Source: SKPH01 sp051748565 (GTDB taxonomy: Bacteria; Bacillota; Dethiobacteria; DTU022). From it: a stretch of DNA of 64,000 bases. The notes under the pieces are model-generated. The model saw nothing but the letters and a program-made list of their open reading frames with translations. It did not search any database and was not told the DNA's origin. Shown here in pieces: positions 26,996 to 34,711 of this stretch; position 1 is the first letter of the stretch, and each line of letters opens with the position of its first letter. The stretch is taken from positions 1 to 64,000 of the forward strand of contig JBNJHN010000002.1 in the NCBI GenBank assembly GCA_051748565.1. Reading direction: 5' to 3'. The position numbers and the translations under genes are program-made.

Positions 26996-29326
26996 ATGGA
27001 GGTGTATAAACATATCGGGAATTCTTTGCCCCGAAAAGATGGTGAAGATAAAGTCAGGGGTAAACTCCGATATCTTGGAGACAGGCAGTCGCCACAGATG
27101 CTGCATGCGGCAATTAAAACCAGTCCGCATGCCCATGCCCAGATCATTAAGGTCGATACCAGTGCCGCTTTAGAAACTCCGGGAGTCAGGACTGTACTTA
27201 CCGGCGAGGATATTCCCGGAAATATCGGGATCTATCTTGGAGATAAACCGCCCTTAGCCCGCCAAAAAGTTCGCCATTATGGTGAACCGGTAGCAGCTGT
27301 CGTTGCCGACAGCGAAGCGGAAGCAAAAGCAGCCCTCCCGTTAATAAATGTTGAATATAAAACCTTACCGGTGGTTCGCTCCCCCTCCGAGTCCCTGGCC
27401 GAAGATGCTCCCCTGCTTCACGAGGATATGGATAGCTACTCTCATATCCCGGCCATATTCCCTGAACCGGGCAGTAATGTATCTAACAGGACCAAAATTC
27501 GCAAGGGTGATATCGATTCCGGTTTTAATGCAAGCGAAACCGTTATTGAAGAATCATTCAGTTTTCCGCCGGGTGATCACGTGGCCATGGAAACACGGGC
27601 TTCCACAGCTGAAATTTTAGATGATGGCCAGGTGATTATCCACTCTACCACCCAGGCGCCTTTTGTTGTCCGCAGCCTTTTAGGAGCTTCTTTTAATCTT
27701 CCGACGGGTAAAATAACTGTTATTACAGCTCCACTCGGCGGGGGCTTCGGAGGCAAAGCCGGCATTCAGCTGGAAGGATTGGCCTATCTGCTTTCCAAGG
27801 CGGTCGGTGGCCGGCTGGTCCGGCTGGTTAACAGCAGGGAAAATGATTTGATTTCTTCTCCGGGGCGGACCGGGTTGGAGGCAAAAATCAGGCTGGGCTG
27901 CTCAAAGGATGGTAAACTGCAGGCTGCTGAAATTAATTACTGTTTTGACAGCGGTGCCTATGCTGACTATGCCGTTAATATCAGCCGGGCCGCAGCGATT
28001 GCCTGTACCGGCCCTTACGCATTACCCAATGTCTGGTGCGATTCCACCTGTGTATACACAAACCATCCTTTTGCCACTGCATATCGCGGATTTGGCCATA
28101 TCGAACTCGCTTTTGCCATGGAACGGGCCATAGATTTACTGGCTGAAAAAGCGGGAATTGATCCCCTCGAATTCCGGATGATTAATGCGATCCGGAAAGG
28201 CGATACAACACCTACCCAGAGCGTAATGGATGATAATACCGGAGATTTGAGAAAGTGTCTGAAAAAGGTTTCGGGTATGCTTGAATGGGAGGAGGGTGCT
28301 CGGCAAAAGACGACCAATGGAAAAGTTCGGGCTAAAGGTGTAAGCTGCTTCTGGAAAGCACCTGCTATGCCGACCAACGCCGACGGTGGGGCTATTCTCA
28401 CATTTAACGAGGATGGCACAGTTAACCTGCACTGCGGTGCAATAGAAATCGGGCAGGGATTAAAGACTGCCCTCGCCCAGATCCTGGCAGAAAAGCTTGG
28501 CATGCATCCTGACCAGGTTCATGTTACAGATGAAGTCAGTACCCGTTCTGCTCCTCATGACTGGGCTACAGCTGCCAGCCGCAGTCTTTTTATGATCGGC
28601 AGGGCTTTGATTGAGGCTGCCGACGATGCCATCAGTCAGATTAAACAAACGGCATCAATAGTCCTGCGCTGTCCGCCGGAAGATCTGCAGGTATCCGGAG
28701 GTCGGGTTTTTTTGGCAGATGAACCGGATACAGGCTTACCTGTTGCTGATGTTGCCCTGGGTTATATGTTTCCTAATGGAAATGCCGTACAGGGGCAGGT
28801 TATTGGTGTTGGGCGATATATCTCACGCTTACTGACTGCGATAGATCCGGAAAGTGGTGCAGGCCGCCCGGCTCTTGAATGGACCATGGGAGCCCAGGGT
28901 GTAGAGGTTGAGCTCGATCCTTCTGACGGCACCTACCGGGTCTTAAAAGCCGTATGTTCCATGGATGTTGGTAAGGTAATCAACCCTTTCCTGGCCCGCG
29001 GACAGGTGGTTGGCGGTATGTCTATGGGACTCGGTTTTGCCGGTTGGGAAAGTTTTACACTTAACAGCCAGGGTCGGGTTATAAATGATAGCCTGAGGAA
29101 CTATAAAATATTGCGCTACGGCGAAGAACCTGCTTACCAGGTTGAATTTGTAGAAACCCTTCAGCGCGACGGTCCTTACGGTGCCCGCGGTTTAGGGGAG
29201 CAGGGTGTTCTCGGTATGCCCGGCGCCCTGGCCGGAGCTTTGTCACGCGCCATAGGGCAGCCGCTTAAACAACTGCCGCTAACGCCACAGAAAATCTGGG
29301 AAGCAGGAAAGGAGGCAGACAAATGA
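26996..29326 (+). CDS. Xanthine-dehydrogenase-family molybdopterin-binding subunit
   Basis: The large catalytic subunit, about 776 residues. I prefer ATG 26996 because ATG 26987 sits one base from the AGGAG site. Domain order is the aldehyde oxidase/xanthine dehydrogenase hammerhead domain (about 1-130) followed by the molybdenum-cofactor domains. Visible motifs are GGGFGGKAG, YRGFGH and the C-terminal GARGLGEQGV, which holds the expected catalytic Glu. The enzyme hydroxylates a heterocycle or aldehyde using water; the substrate cannot be told. Its stop overlaps the FAD-subunit start. Confidence 0.88.
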   Translation: MEVYKHIGNSLPRKDGEDKVRGKLRYLGDRQSPQMLHAAIKTSPHAHAQIIKVDTSAALETPGVRTVLTGEDIPGNIGIYLGDKPPLARQKVRHYGEPVAAVVADSEAEAKAALPLINVEYKTLPVVRSPSESLAEDAPLLHEDMDSYSHIPAIFPEPGSNVSNRTKIRKGDIDSGFNASETVIEESFSFPPGDHVAMETRASTAEILDDGQVIIHSTTQAPFVVRSLLGASFNLPTGKITVITAPLGGGFGGKAGIQLEGLAYLLSKAVGGRLVRLVNSRENDLISSPGRTGLEAKIRLGCSKDGKLQAAEINYCFDSGAYADYAVNISRAAAIACTGPYALPNVWCDSTCVYTNHPFATAYRGFGHIELAFAMERAIDLLAEKAGIDPLEFRMINAIRKGDTTPTQSVMDDNTGDLRKCLKKVSGMLEWEEGARQKTTNGKVRAKGVSCFWKAPAMPTNADGGAILTFNEDGTVNLHCGAIEIGQGLKTALAQILAEKLGMHPDQVHVTDEVSTRSAPHDWATAASRSLFMIGRALIEAADDAISQIKQTASIVLRCPPEDLQVSGGRVFLADEPDTGLPVADVALGYMFPNGNAVQGQVIGVGRYISRLLTAIDPESGAGRPALEWTMGAQGVEVELDPSDGTYRVLKAVCSMDVGKVINPFLARGQVVGGMSMGLGFAGWESFTLNSQGRVINDSLRNYKILRYGEEPAYQVEFVETLQRDGPYGARGLGEQGVLGMPGALAGALSRAIGQPLKQLPLTPQKIWEAGKEADK

Positions 29327-30156
29327 TTCCTTTTGACCTGGAATATTATGCCCCTGAAAGCACGAAAGAAGCTGTTTTAATTTACGCCGAGCTGGCCGAT
29401 TCCGGTAAAGAGCCTGTTTACTATGCTGGAGGCACTGAAATTGTTACTTTCTGCCGCCAGCAAAAAATTAAACCTGGTGCCCTGATCGATCTGAAAGAAA
29501 TTGAGGAAACCGTTACGCTTGGGTTCGATGGTGAAAAATTAATCCTGGGAGCTAATACTACTCTCACATCTCTTTCTGAACAGGATTATTTCCCGCTTCT
29601 TGCCAATGTGGCCAGGGGAGTTGCCGACCGAACCACGCGCAATCGTTTGACCCTGGGCGGGAATATCTGCGGGCGGCTGCCCTATCGGGAAGCAATCCTG
29701 CCCCTGCTAACTGCCGGCGCCGAGGTTGTCCTGGCAGACGGAGAAGGTCATCGCACCGAACCTCTTAGTGAGCTCTTTGATAAAAGACTCAGGTTGGAAA
29801 AAGGAGAAATTTTAGTTCAACTGGTTGTTGCCATGCAAGAATTGGGGAATAATAGTTGGGTCAGGCGCCGTGTCAGACATGGTCCGGTTGACTATCCTCT
29901 CTGCCACATGGTTGGTGTTGAAAAGGAAAATTATATTGCTGTCGCAGTAAGCGGCCTATGTGCTTTTCCATTCCGAAGTGAGGAAATTGAAAAAGTGATT
30001 AATGATACTGACCTCTCAGCACAGGAAAAGGTTGAGAAATCCACTGCCCTGCTGCCGGGGGCCGTCCGCAGCGATGAGCTCGGCTCAGATGATTACCGCC
30101 TGGCGCTCTGGCAGAAAGACCTGGCAGAAATGCTGGATTATGTGGAGGGAATATAG
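29323..30156 (+). CDS. Xanthine-dehydrogenase-family FAD-binding subunit
   Basis: A 277-residue flavoprotein subunit of the CoxM/XdhB type. The N-terminal FAD site includes YYAGGTEIVTF and the later TLGGNICGR. ATG 29323 overlaps the large subunit by four bases after GGAAAGGAGG. It carries electrons from the iron-sulfur subunit to the acceptor. Confidence 0.9.
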   Translation: MIPFDLEYYAPESTKEAVLIYAELADSGKEPVYYAGGTEIVTFCRQQKIKPGALIDLKEIEETVTLGFDGEKLILGANTTLTSLSEQDYFPLLANVARGVADRTTRNRLTLGGNICGRLPYREAILPLLTAGAEVVLADGEGHRTEPLSELFDKRLRLEKGEILVQLVVAMQELGNNSWVRRRVRHGPVDYPLCHMVGVEKENYIAVAVSGLCAFPFRSEEIEKVINDTDLSAQEKVEKSTALLPGAVRSDELGSDDYRLALWQKDLAEMLDYVEGI

Positions 30157-30158
30157 CG

Positions 30159-30638
30159 ATGAAATCATACCGGGTAATCACAAATATCACCTTGAATATC
30201 AATGGCGAAGTTAGACGGGCTGCGGTTCGTCCTGCCGATACACTCCTGCGGGTGCTGCGTGAAAAACTCGGCCTGACAGGGGCTAAACCGGGTTGTGAAA
30301 ACGGCGACTGTGGAGCCTGCACAGTCCTGCTCGACGGTATGCCTGTAAAATCATGCCTGTTACTTGCAGTCGAAGCCGTGGGCAAAAAAGTTACCACAGT
30401 GGAAGGTCTAAAAAACACCGCAATCCAGCAGGCTTTTATCCAGGAAGGGGGCTTCCAGTGTGGTTATTGCACTTCAGGGTTTTTGGTTAACGCCTACGCC
30501 CTATTAGAAAAGCATCCTGCTTCCCCTGGCGAAGCAGATAGGGAGTGGCTTGAAAGCAACCTCTGCCGTTGTACAGGTTACGAAGGTATCAGCAGGGCTA
30601 TTGAGAAAGCACGGGAAATAATAAAACAACAAATCTAG
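30159..30638 (+). CDS. Xanthine-dehydrogenase-family [2Fe-2S] subunit
   Basis: A 159-residue iron-sulfur subunit. The plant-type cluster site is GCENGDCGACTV and the second cluster site is CGYCTSGF with LCRCTGY. ATG 30159 follows GGAGGG. Its TAG stop codon at 30636-30638 is made by the first bases of a REP-like repeat, so the repeat may have defined the present C-terminus (KQQI). Confidence 0.92.
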   Translation: MKSYRVITNITLNINGEVRRAAVRPADTLLRVLREKLGLTGAKPGCENGDCGACTVLLDGMPVKSCLLLAVEAVGKKVTTVEGLKNTAIQQAFIQEGGFQCGYCTSGFLVNAYALLEKHPASPGEADREWLESNLCRCTGYEGISRAIEKAREIIKQQI

Positions 30639-30670
30639 TACAGAGGGACGGGGGTAGTGTACTAAAATAT
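30636..30670 (+). repeat. REP-like element, copy 1
   Basis: AGTACAGAGGGACGGGGG continues TAGTGTACTAAAATAT. The outer AGTACA and TGTACT pair as a stem around a GGGACGG core. Copy 2 lies seven bases downstream, and copy 3 lies upstream of the RAYT transposase gene at 51.4 kb in the opposite orientation. Confidence 0.85.
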
Positions 30671-30677
30671 CAATATT

Positions 30678-30713
30678 TAGTACAGAGGGACGGAGGTAGT
30701 GTACTAAAAATAT
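30678..30713 (+). repeat. REP-like element, copy 2
   Basis: It differs from copy 1 by a GGAGG instead of GGGGG in the core and ends AAAAATAT. The two copies form a direct tandem pair filling the gap between the iron-sulfur subunit gene and the ribosome-binding site of the DUF2284 gene. Confidence 0.85.
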
Positions 30714-30727
30714 AGGGGAGGCGGTCA

Positions 30728-31270
30728 ATTATTCCCGATCACAGTAAGCTGGAAGCAATATTTACCCGCTTTAATTTTAATGATTACCGTTGGATTGAAG
30801 CATCACAAATTGAAGTTGCTCACTGGGTGCGCTTTAAGTGTATCTTTGGCTGCACCAGCTATGGCAAGAAAGGATCCTGTCCACCGCAGGTGCCTTCGGT
30901 TGAAGAATGCCGTGCCTTTTTTTCCGAATATAGTGAAGCGGTTATCTTTCACTTTGCAAAAAAAGTTGATCGCCCGGAAGACCGTGTTCCCTGGAGCAGA
31001 GAGCTCAGCAAAAAACTGGTTAGACTTGAAAGAGAGGCTTTTTGGGCAGGTTATTACAAGGCCTTTATGCTCTTCATGGATGAATGTCGTTTCTGCATAA
31101 AATGTACCGGATCCCGGGAGGCCTGCGTTAATAAAGATGATGCCCGCCCCGGTCCGGAATCTTTAGCAGTCGATGTTTTCTCTACTGTCAGGAGTGCCGG
31201 ATACCCTATAGAAGTACTAAGTGACTTTGACCAGGAAATGAACCGTTATGCTTTCCTGATGGTTGAATAA
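30728..31270 (+). CDS. DUF2284 predicted metal-binding protein, likely ATT start
   Basis: DUF2284 proteins are small Cys-rich proteins of unknown function. Two Cys groups are visible: KCIFGCTSYGKKGSCPP near residues 36-52 and CRFCIKCTGSREAC near 121-134. No ATG, GTG or TTG exists between the in-frame stop at 30713 and the conserved region; GTG 30827 would cut off the N-terminal part. A strong AGGGGAGG is spaced six bases before ATT 30728, so an ATT start is most likely, giving about 180 residues. It lies downstream of the molybdenum enzyme and could be cotranscribed. Confidence 0.72.
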   Translation: MIPDHSKLEAIFTRFNFNDYRWIEASQIEVAHWVRFKCIFGCTSYGKKGSCPPQVPSVEECRAFFSEYSEAVIFHFAKKVDRPEDRVPWSRELSKKLVRLEREAFWAGYYKAFMLFMDECRFCIKCTGSREACVNKDDARPGPESLAVDVFSTVRSAGYPIEVLSDFDQEMNRYAFLMVE

Positions 31271-31302
31271 AAAAACCCGCCACTTATAAACATTGACGGG
31301 TT
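31268..31302 (-). terminator. Terminator of the ferritin gene
   Basis: On the minus strand AACCCGTC pairs with GGCGGGTT (one mismatch) and is followed by a seven-T run. It also sits just after the DUF2284 stop, so it might act weakly in both directions. Confidence 0.75.
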
Positions 31303-31330
31303 ATAAACCGTAATCTATAAATTGTGATTG

Positions 31331-31837
31331 TTACTCTGCCGCGGGGGTAAATATTCTCGCGGCAAGTTCTTTGTCTATCATCAATATGCCATGTCCTTGT
31401 TCGCCCACCCGTTTGACTTTGCTTAGGAGCTTGTTCATGTTTGCTTCTTCTTCGACCTGCTCATCAATAAACCACTGCAGGAAACTGATGCTGGGGTAGT
31501 GTTTCTCTTCCTGGGCCAGGTTCATTAATTCATTAATCAGGCTGCTGACCAGCTTTTCATGTTCCAGGGCCAGGGTGAATATTTCCTCTGCTGATTTAAA
31601 ATCGCGCTTTGGATCTTTGAACCCGGTTATTACAGCTTCTTCCCCCTGGTCATTGATAAAGTCGAAAAATTTCATGGCGTGAAACCTTTCTTCTTCAGCC
31701 TGGACGACAAAAAAATTAGCGAAACCATCGAGATCTTCTTTCATGAAGTGGGCTGCCATTGCCAGGTAATAGTGGGCGGAGTAAAATTCGTGAGTAATCT
31801 GTTCGTTTAACTTGGCTAATAACTTATCAGATAACAT
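31331..31837 (-). CDS. ftnA: Ferritin
   Basis: A 168-residue bacterial non-heme ferritin that stores iron and consumes peroxide. The ferroxidase ligands are visible in NEQITHEFYSAHYYLAM, EEERFHAMKF and EEANMNK. ATG 31837 follows AAAGGAGG. It is monocistronic with its own promoter and terminator. Confidence 0.96.
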   Translation of the reverse strand: MLSDKLLAKLNEQITHEFYSAHYYLAMAAHFMKEDLDGFANFFVVQAEEERFHAMKFFDFINDQGEEAVITGFKDPKRDFKSAEEIFTLALEHEKLVSSLINELMNLAQEEKHYPSISFLQWFIDEQVEEEANMNKLLSKVKRVGEQGHGILMIDKELAARIFTPAAE

Positions 31838-31858
31838 GGTAATCCTCCTTTTCTTTAA

Positions 31859-31887
31859 ATTATATTACGTTTTGTGAATATATGCAA
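31859..31887 (-). promoter_or_regulatory. Promoter of the ferritin gene
   Basis: On the minus strand, TTGCAT (31887-31882) and TATAAT (31864-31859) are separated by 17 bases, 22 bases upstream of the start codon. Confidence 0.7.
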
Positions 31888-32169
31888 GGCAATTAAGTTC
31901 AATCTTAATATACCAGATTTTGTCTTAATGGTTTTGCACGGCTTCACCTGTTTGGATGAATAGTCTATTTTTCAGGCTAGACAGTCTATTGCGTCTTTTA
32001 ATTTATGGTTTATTTTTGTGCATTTATGGCAGGATTCGCCTGTGTAGAAAGAGAATAACAGAAGGTCTGTTTATGTGAAAATTGAAGGGATCCAAAAAAC
32101 AGGTTTTTATCTAAGACCAGCGCATTATGTAATTGTATAACTAGAAAATGCAGTAAGGGGAGTGGTATC
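31888..32169. other. Intergenic leader of the formate dehydrogenase operon
   Basis: No gene is visible. Two 11-bp dyads, AATAGTCTATT (31959-31969) and TAGACAGTCTA (31978-31988), share the 8-mer AGTCTATT, repeated at a 21-base distance, two helical turns. They lie about 180-210 bases upstream of the first fdh gene and could bind a regulator. I find no consensus promoter close to the start. Confidence 0.4.
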
Positions 32170-32643
32170 GTGGAAGAGCAACTCAATAATGTCTTTGCAT
32201 CATATAAAGGGGAAAAGAATGAACTGATTCCTGTTCTGCAGGATGTCCAGGAGGAAATCGGTTACCTGCCAGATGAAGCAATGCGAGAAGTGGCCCGTTT
32301 TGTAAGAGTGCCTGAAAGCAAGGTGTTCGGAGTGGCCACTTTTTATGCCCGTTTTCACCTCAAACCCCGGGGCGAGCATATTATCCGTCTTTGCTGCGGC
32401 ACAGCCTGCCACGTTCGCGGAGCCAGCAGGGTTGCCGACAAAGTTAAAGATGTTCTTAAGGTTGGTGTGGGAGAGACAACTGAAGATTTGAAATACACCT
32501 ACGAAGAAGTTGCCTGTATCGGTGCATGCGGATTGGCACCGGTAATGACCATCGACAAAGAAACTTTCGGTAAGCTCGATCCTGATAAAACAAAAAAAAT
32601 CATTGAAACCTTCGGTGAAGTTTCAGAAGGGGGGCAGTTGTAG
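32170..32643 (+). CDS. nuoE: NuoE-like [2Fe-2S] subunit of the formate dehydrogenase complex
   Basis: A 157-residue thioredoxin-fold ferredoxin subunit. The cluster ligands are CCGTACH near residues 76-82 and ACIGACGLAP near 117-126. The start is GTG 32170 after AAGGGGAG. It partners with the NuoF-like subunit to pass electrons between NAD(H) and the formate dehydrogenase. The stop is immediately followed by a small Cys-rich gene. Confidence 0.93.
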   Translation: MEEQLNNVFASYKGEKNELIPVLQDVQEEIGYLPDEAMREVARFVRVPESKVFGVATFYARFHLKPRGEHIIRLCCGTACHVRGASRVADKVKDVLKVGVGETTEDLKYTYEEVACIGACGLAPVMTIDKETFGKLDPDKTKKIIETFGEVSEGGQL

Positions 32644-32823
32644 GTGGAGAAATTTATCGATCCCTGTTGTGAAAAATGCTTTAATAGTAAGGAAAAACCC
32701 TGTGATCAGTTTGTGGAATGCTGCCTCGAAGGTCCGCTTTGCCATGAAAGTGAGCCCTGCAAAAAAGCGCGTGAAGCAATCGTCGAAAGATATTCACACA
32801 GCTTAGCTTTCCGGGAGCACTAA
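32644..32823 (+). CDS. 59-residue Cys-rich protein between nuoE and nuoF
   Basis: GTG 32644 begins directly after the nuoE TAG and runs to TAA 32821, giving 59 residues. Eight cysteines lie at positions 8, 9, 12, 20, 26, 27, 33 and 39, in groups such as DPCCEKC and ECC, suggesting a zinc or iron-sulfur site. It has a basic helical tail. It is translationally coupled with nuoE and sits inside the complex operon, so it may be a small subunit or assembly factor. I do not recognise a named family. Confidence 0.65.
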   Translation: MEKFIDPCCEKCFNSKEKPCDQFVECCLEGPLCHESEPCKKAREAIVERYSHSLAFREH

Positions 32824-32869
32824 TTTTTTGTTTGACAATAATCTAATGATGAAAGGAGAGAGGACCAAC

Positions 32870-34711
32870 GTGTATGAAAGGCATATTTTGATCTGTGCTG
32901 GAACGGGCTGCATTTCGTCGGGTGCCCTGGATATACAAAATGTCCTGGTCGATGAGCTCAAAAAGCACGATCTCGAGGATAAAGTGCGTATCATAATGTC
33001 AGGATGTCACGGTTTCTGCGAAAAAGGACCGATTTTTATTGTATACCCGGAAGATGTTTTCTACTGCGAAGTCAAAGCTGAAGATGTTCCTGAAATAGTG
33101 GAAGAATATCTGGTAAATGGCAATATGGTAGAACGGCTGCTATACAAAGATCCTGTTTCTGAAGAGACAGTCATTAACCACGACAAGATAATGTTTTACA
33201 GCAAACAAAAGCGTTTGGCCCTGCGAAACTGCGGTGTTATTGATCCTGAAAATATTGATGAATACATTATCCGCGGCGGCTATATAGGCCTGAAAAAAGC
33301 ATTGCAGATGGAGCCGATGGCGGTAGTTAACGAGGTTAAAAGCTCAGGCCTGCGTGGCAGGGGCGGTGCAGGATTCCCTACCGGGATGAAGTGGCAGTTT
33401 GGAAACAGCAGTCCCGGAGAAAAAAAATACGTTGTCTGCAATGCCGACGAAGGAGACCCCGGAGCTTTTATGGACCGGAGTATTCTCGAGGGTGACCCCC
33501 ATGCGGTTCTCGAAGGCATGCTCATTGCCGGCCGGGCGATCAACGCTGACGAAGGCTATATATATGTTCGCTCCGAGTATCCCCTGGCGATTAAACGTCT
33601 GCGGACCGCCATTACCCAGGCTGAACAATACGGTATGCTTGGAGAAAACATCTTAGATTTCGGCTTTAATTTTAAGGTAAAAATAAAGGAGGGTGCGGGT
33701 GCTTTTGTCTGTGGAGAAGAGACAGCATTGCTTGCCTCAATCGAAGGGAAACGAGGCGTACCCCGCCATCGTCCTCCCTTTCCAGCTATAAAAGGACTCT
33801 GGGGTAAACCGACAATTATTAACAATGTTGAAACACTTGCCAATGTGCCTCTAATTATGCGCCGCGGAGCAGAAGAATTTGCATCTGTCGGTACAGAAGG
33901 CAGCAAGGGCACCAAGGTTTTTGCCCTGACCGGTAAAGTTAACAACACCGGCTTGGTTGAAGTTCCTATGGGAATCTCAATTCGTGAAGTTGTTTTTGAC
34001 ATCGGCGGCGGTATCCGCTACGGCAAAAAATTTAAAGCCGCCCAGATCGGAGGACCTTCGGGAGGTTGTATTCCCGATGAGCATCTCGACCTGCCCATTG
34101 ATTTCGATTCTCTTACCGCGGCAGGAGCAATGATGGGTTCAGGTGGCCTTGTCGTTGTTGATGAAGATACCTGTATGGTTGATATGGCCCGCTACTTTTT
34201 GAACTTTACTAAAAAAGAGTCGTGCGGACAGTGTATTCCCTGCCGCCTCGGTACTACACAGATGTATAATATCCTTGAAGATATTACTGAGGGACGGGGA
34301 AAACCGGAAGATATTGATCTGCTCGAAGAACTGGCCACAGCGGTTAAGAAAGGTTCTATGTGCGGCCTGGGTCAGACAGCGCCTAACCCGGTTCTGACTA
34401 CCCTGCGATATTTCCGCGATGAATACGAGGCTCACGTTATGGAGAAACGCTGTCCGGCCCTTGTTTGTAAAGCTCTGTTAAAATATAGTATCGATCCTGA
34501 AAAATGTATTGGCTGCCAGCGGTGTATTAAGGCCTGCCCGGTTGATGCCATCAGCGGAGAAAAGAAGGAACCGCATATTATTGACCAGGATAAATGTACC
34601 CGGTGTGCAGCCTGCTTCGAAGCTTGTCCGAAGAAGGTTCGCGCTGTGGAGGTCGTCTCTGAGGGACTGCCTGAAACAATAGAATTAGCAGTAAGCAAGG
34701 AGGGCAAATAA
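32870..34711 (+). CDS. nuoF: NuoF-like NAD(H)-binding flavoprotein subunit
   Basis: About 613 residues from GTG 32870, ten bases after AAAGGAGAG; the frame is open further upstream but without a better site. The order is an N-terminal thioredoxin-like [2Fe-2S] domain (ICAGTGC and CHGFCEKGP), the FMN/NAD domain (GRGGAGFPTGMKWQF), an SLBB domain, the [4Fe-4S] site ESCGQCIPCRLG, and two C-terminal [4Fe-4S] ferredoxin motifs (CIGCQRCIKACP, CTRCAACFEACP). This layout matches HydB/NuoF subunits of NAD-linked hydrogenases and formate dehydrogenases, some of which bifurcate electrons. The stop overlaps the fdhA start. Confidence 0.94.
   Translation: MYERHILICAGTGCISSGALDIQNVLVDELKKHDLEDKVRIIMSGCHGFCEKGPIFIVYPEDVFYCEVKAEDVPEIVEEYLVNGNMVERLLYKDPVSEETVINHDKIMFYSKQKRLALRNCGVIDPENIDEYIIRGGYIGLKKALQMEPMAVVNEVKSSGLRGRGGAGFPTGMKWQFGNSSPGEKKYVVCNADEGDPGAFMDRSILEGDPHAVLEGMLIAGRAINADEGYIYVRSEYPLAIKRLRTAITQAEQYGMLGENILDFGFNFKVKIKEGAGAFVCGEETALLASIEGKRGVPRHRPPFPAIKGLWGKPTIINNVETLANVPLIMRRGAEEFASVGTEGSKGTKVFALTGKVNNTGLVEVPMGISIREVVFDIGGGIRYGKKFKAAQIGGPSGGCIPDEHLDLPIDFDSLTAAGAMMGSGGLVVVDEDTCMVDMARYFLNFTKKESCGQCIPCRLGTTQMYNILEDITEGRGKPEDIDLLEELATAVKKGSMCGLGQTAPNPVLTTLRYFRDEYEAHVMEKRCPALVCKALLKYSIDPEKCIGCQRCIKACPVDAISGEKKEPHIIDQDKCTRCAACFEACPKKVRAVEVVSEGLPETIELAVSKEGK

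Noticed and set aside
34288..34300. GAGGGACGGGG in the nuoF gene as another REP copy
   Set aside because: It lacks the AGTACA and TGTACT arms and is part of conserved coding sequence.
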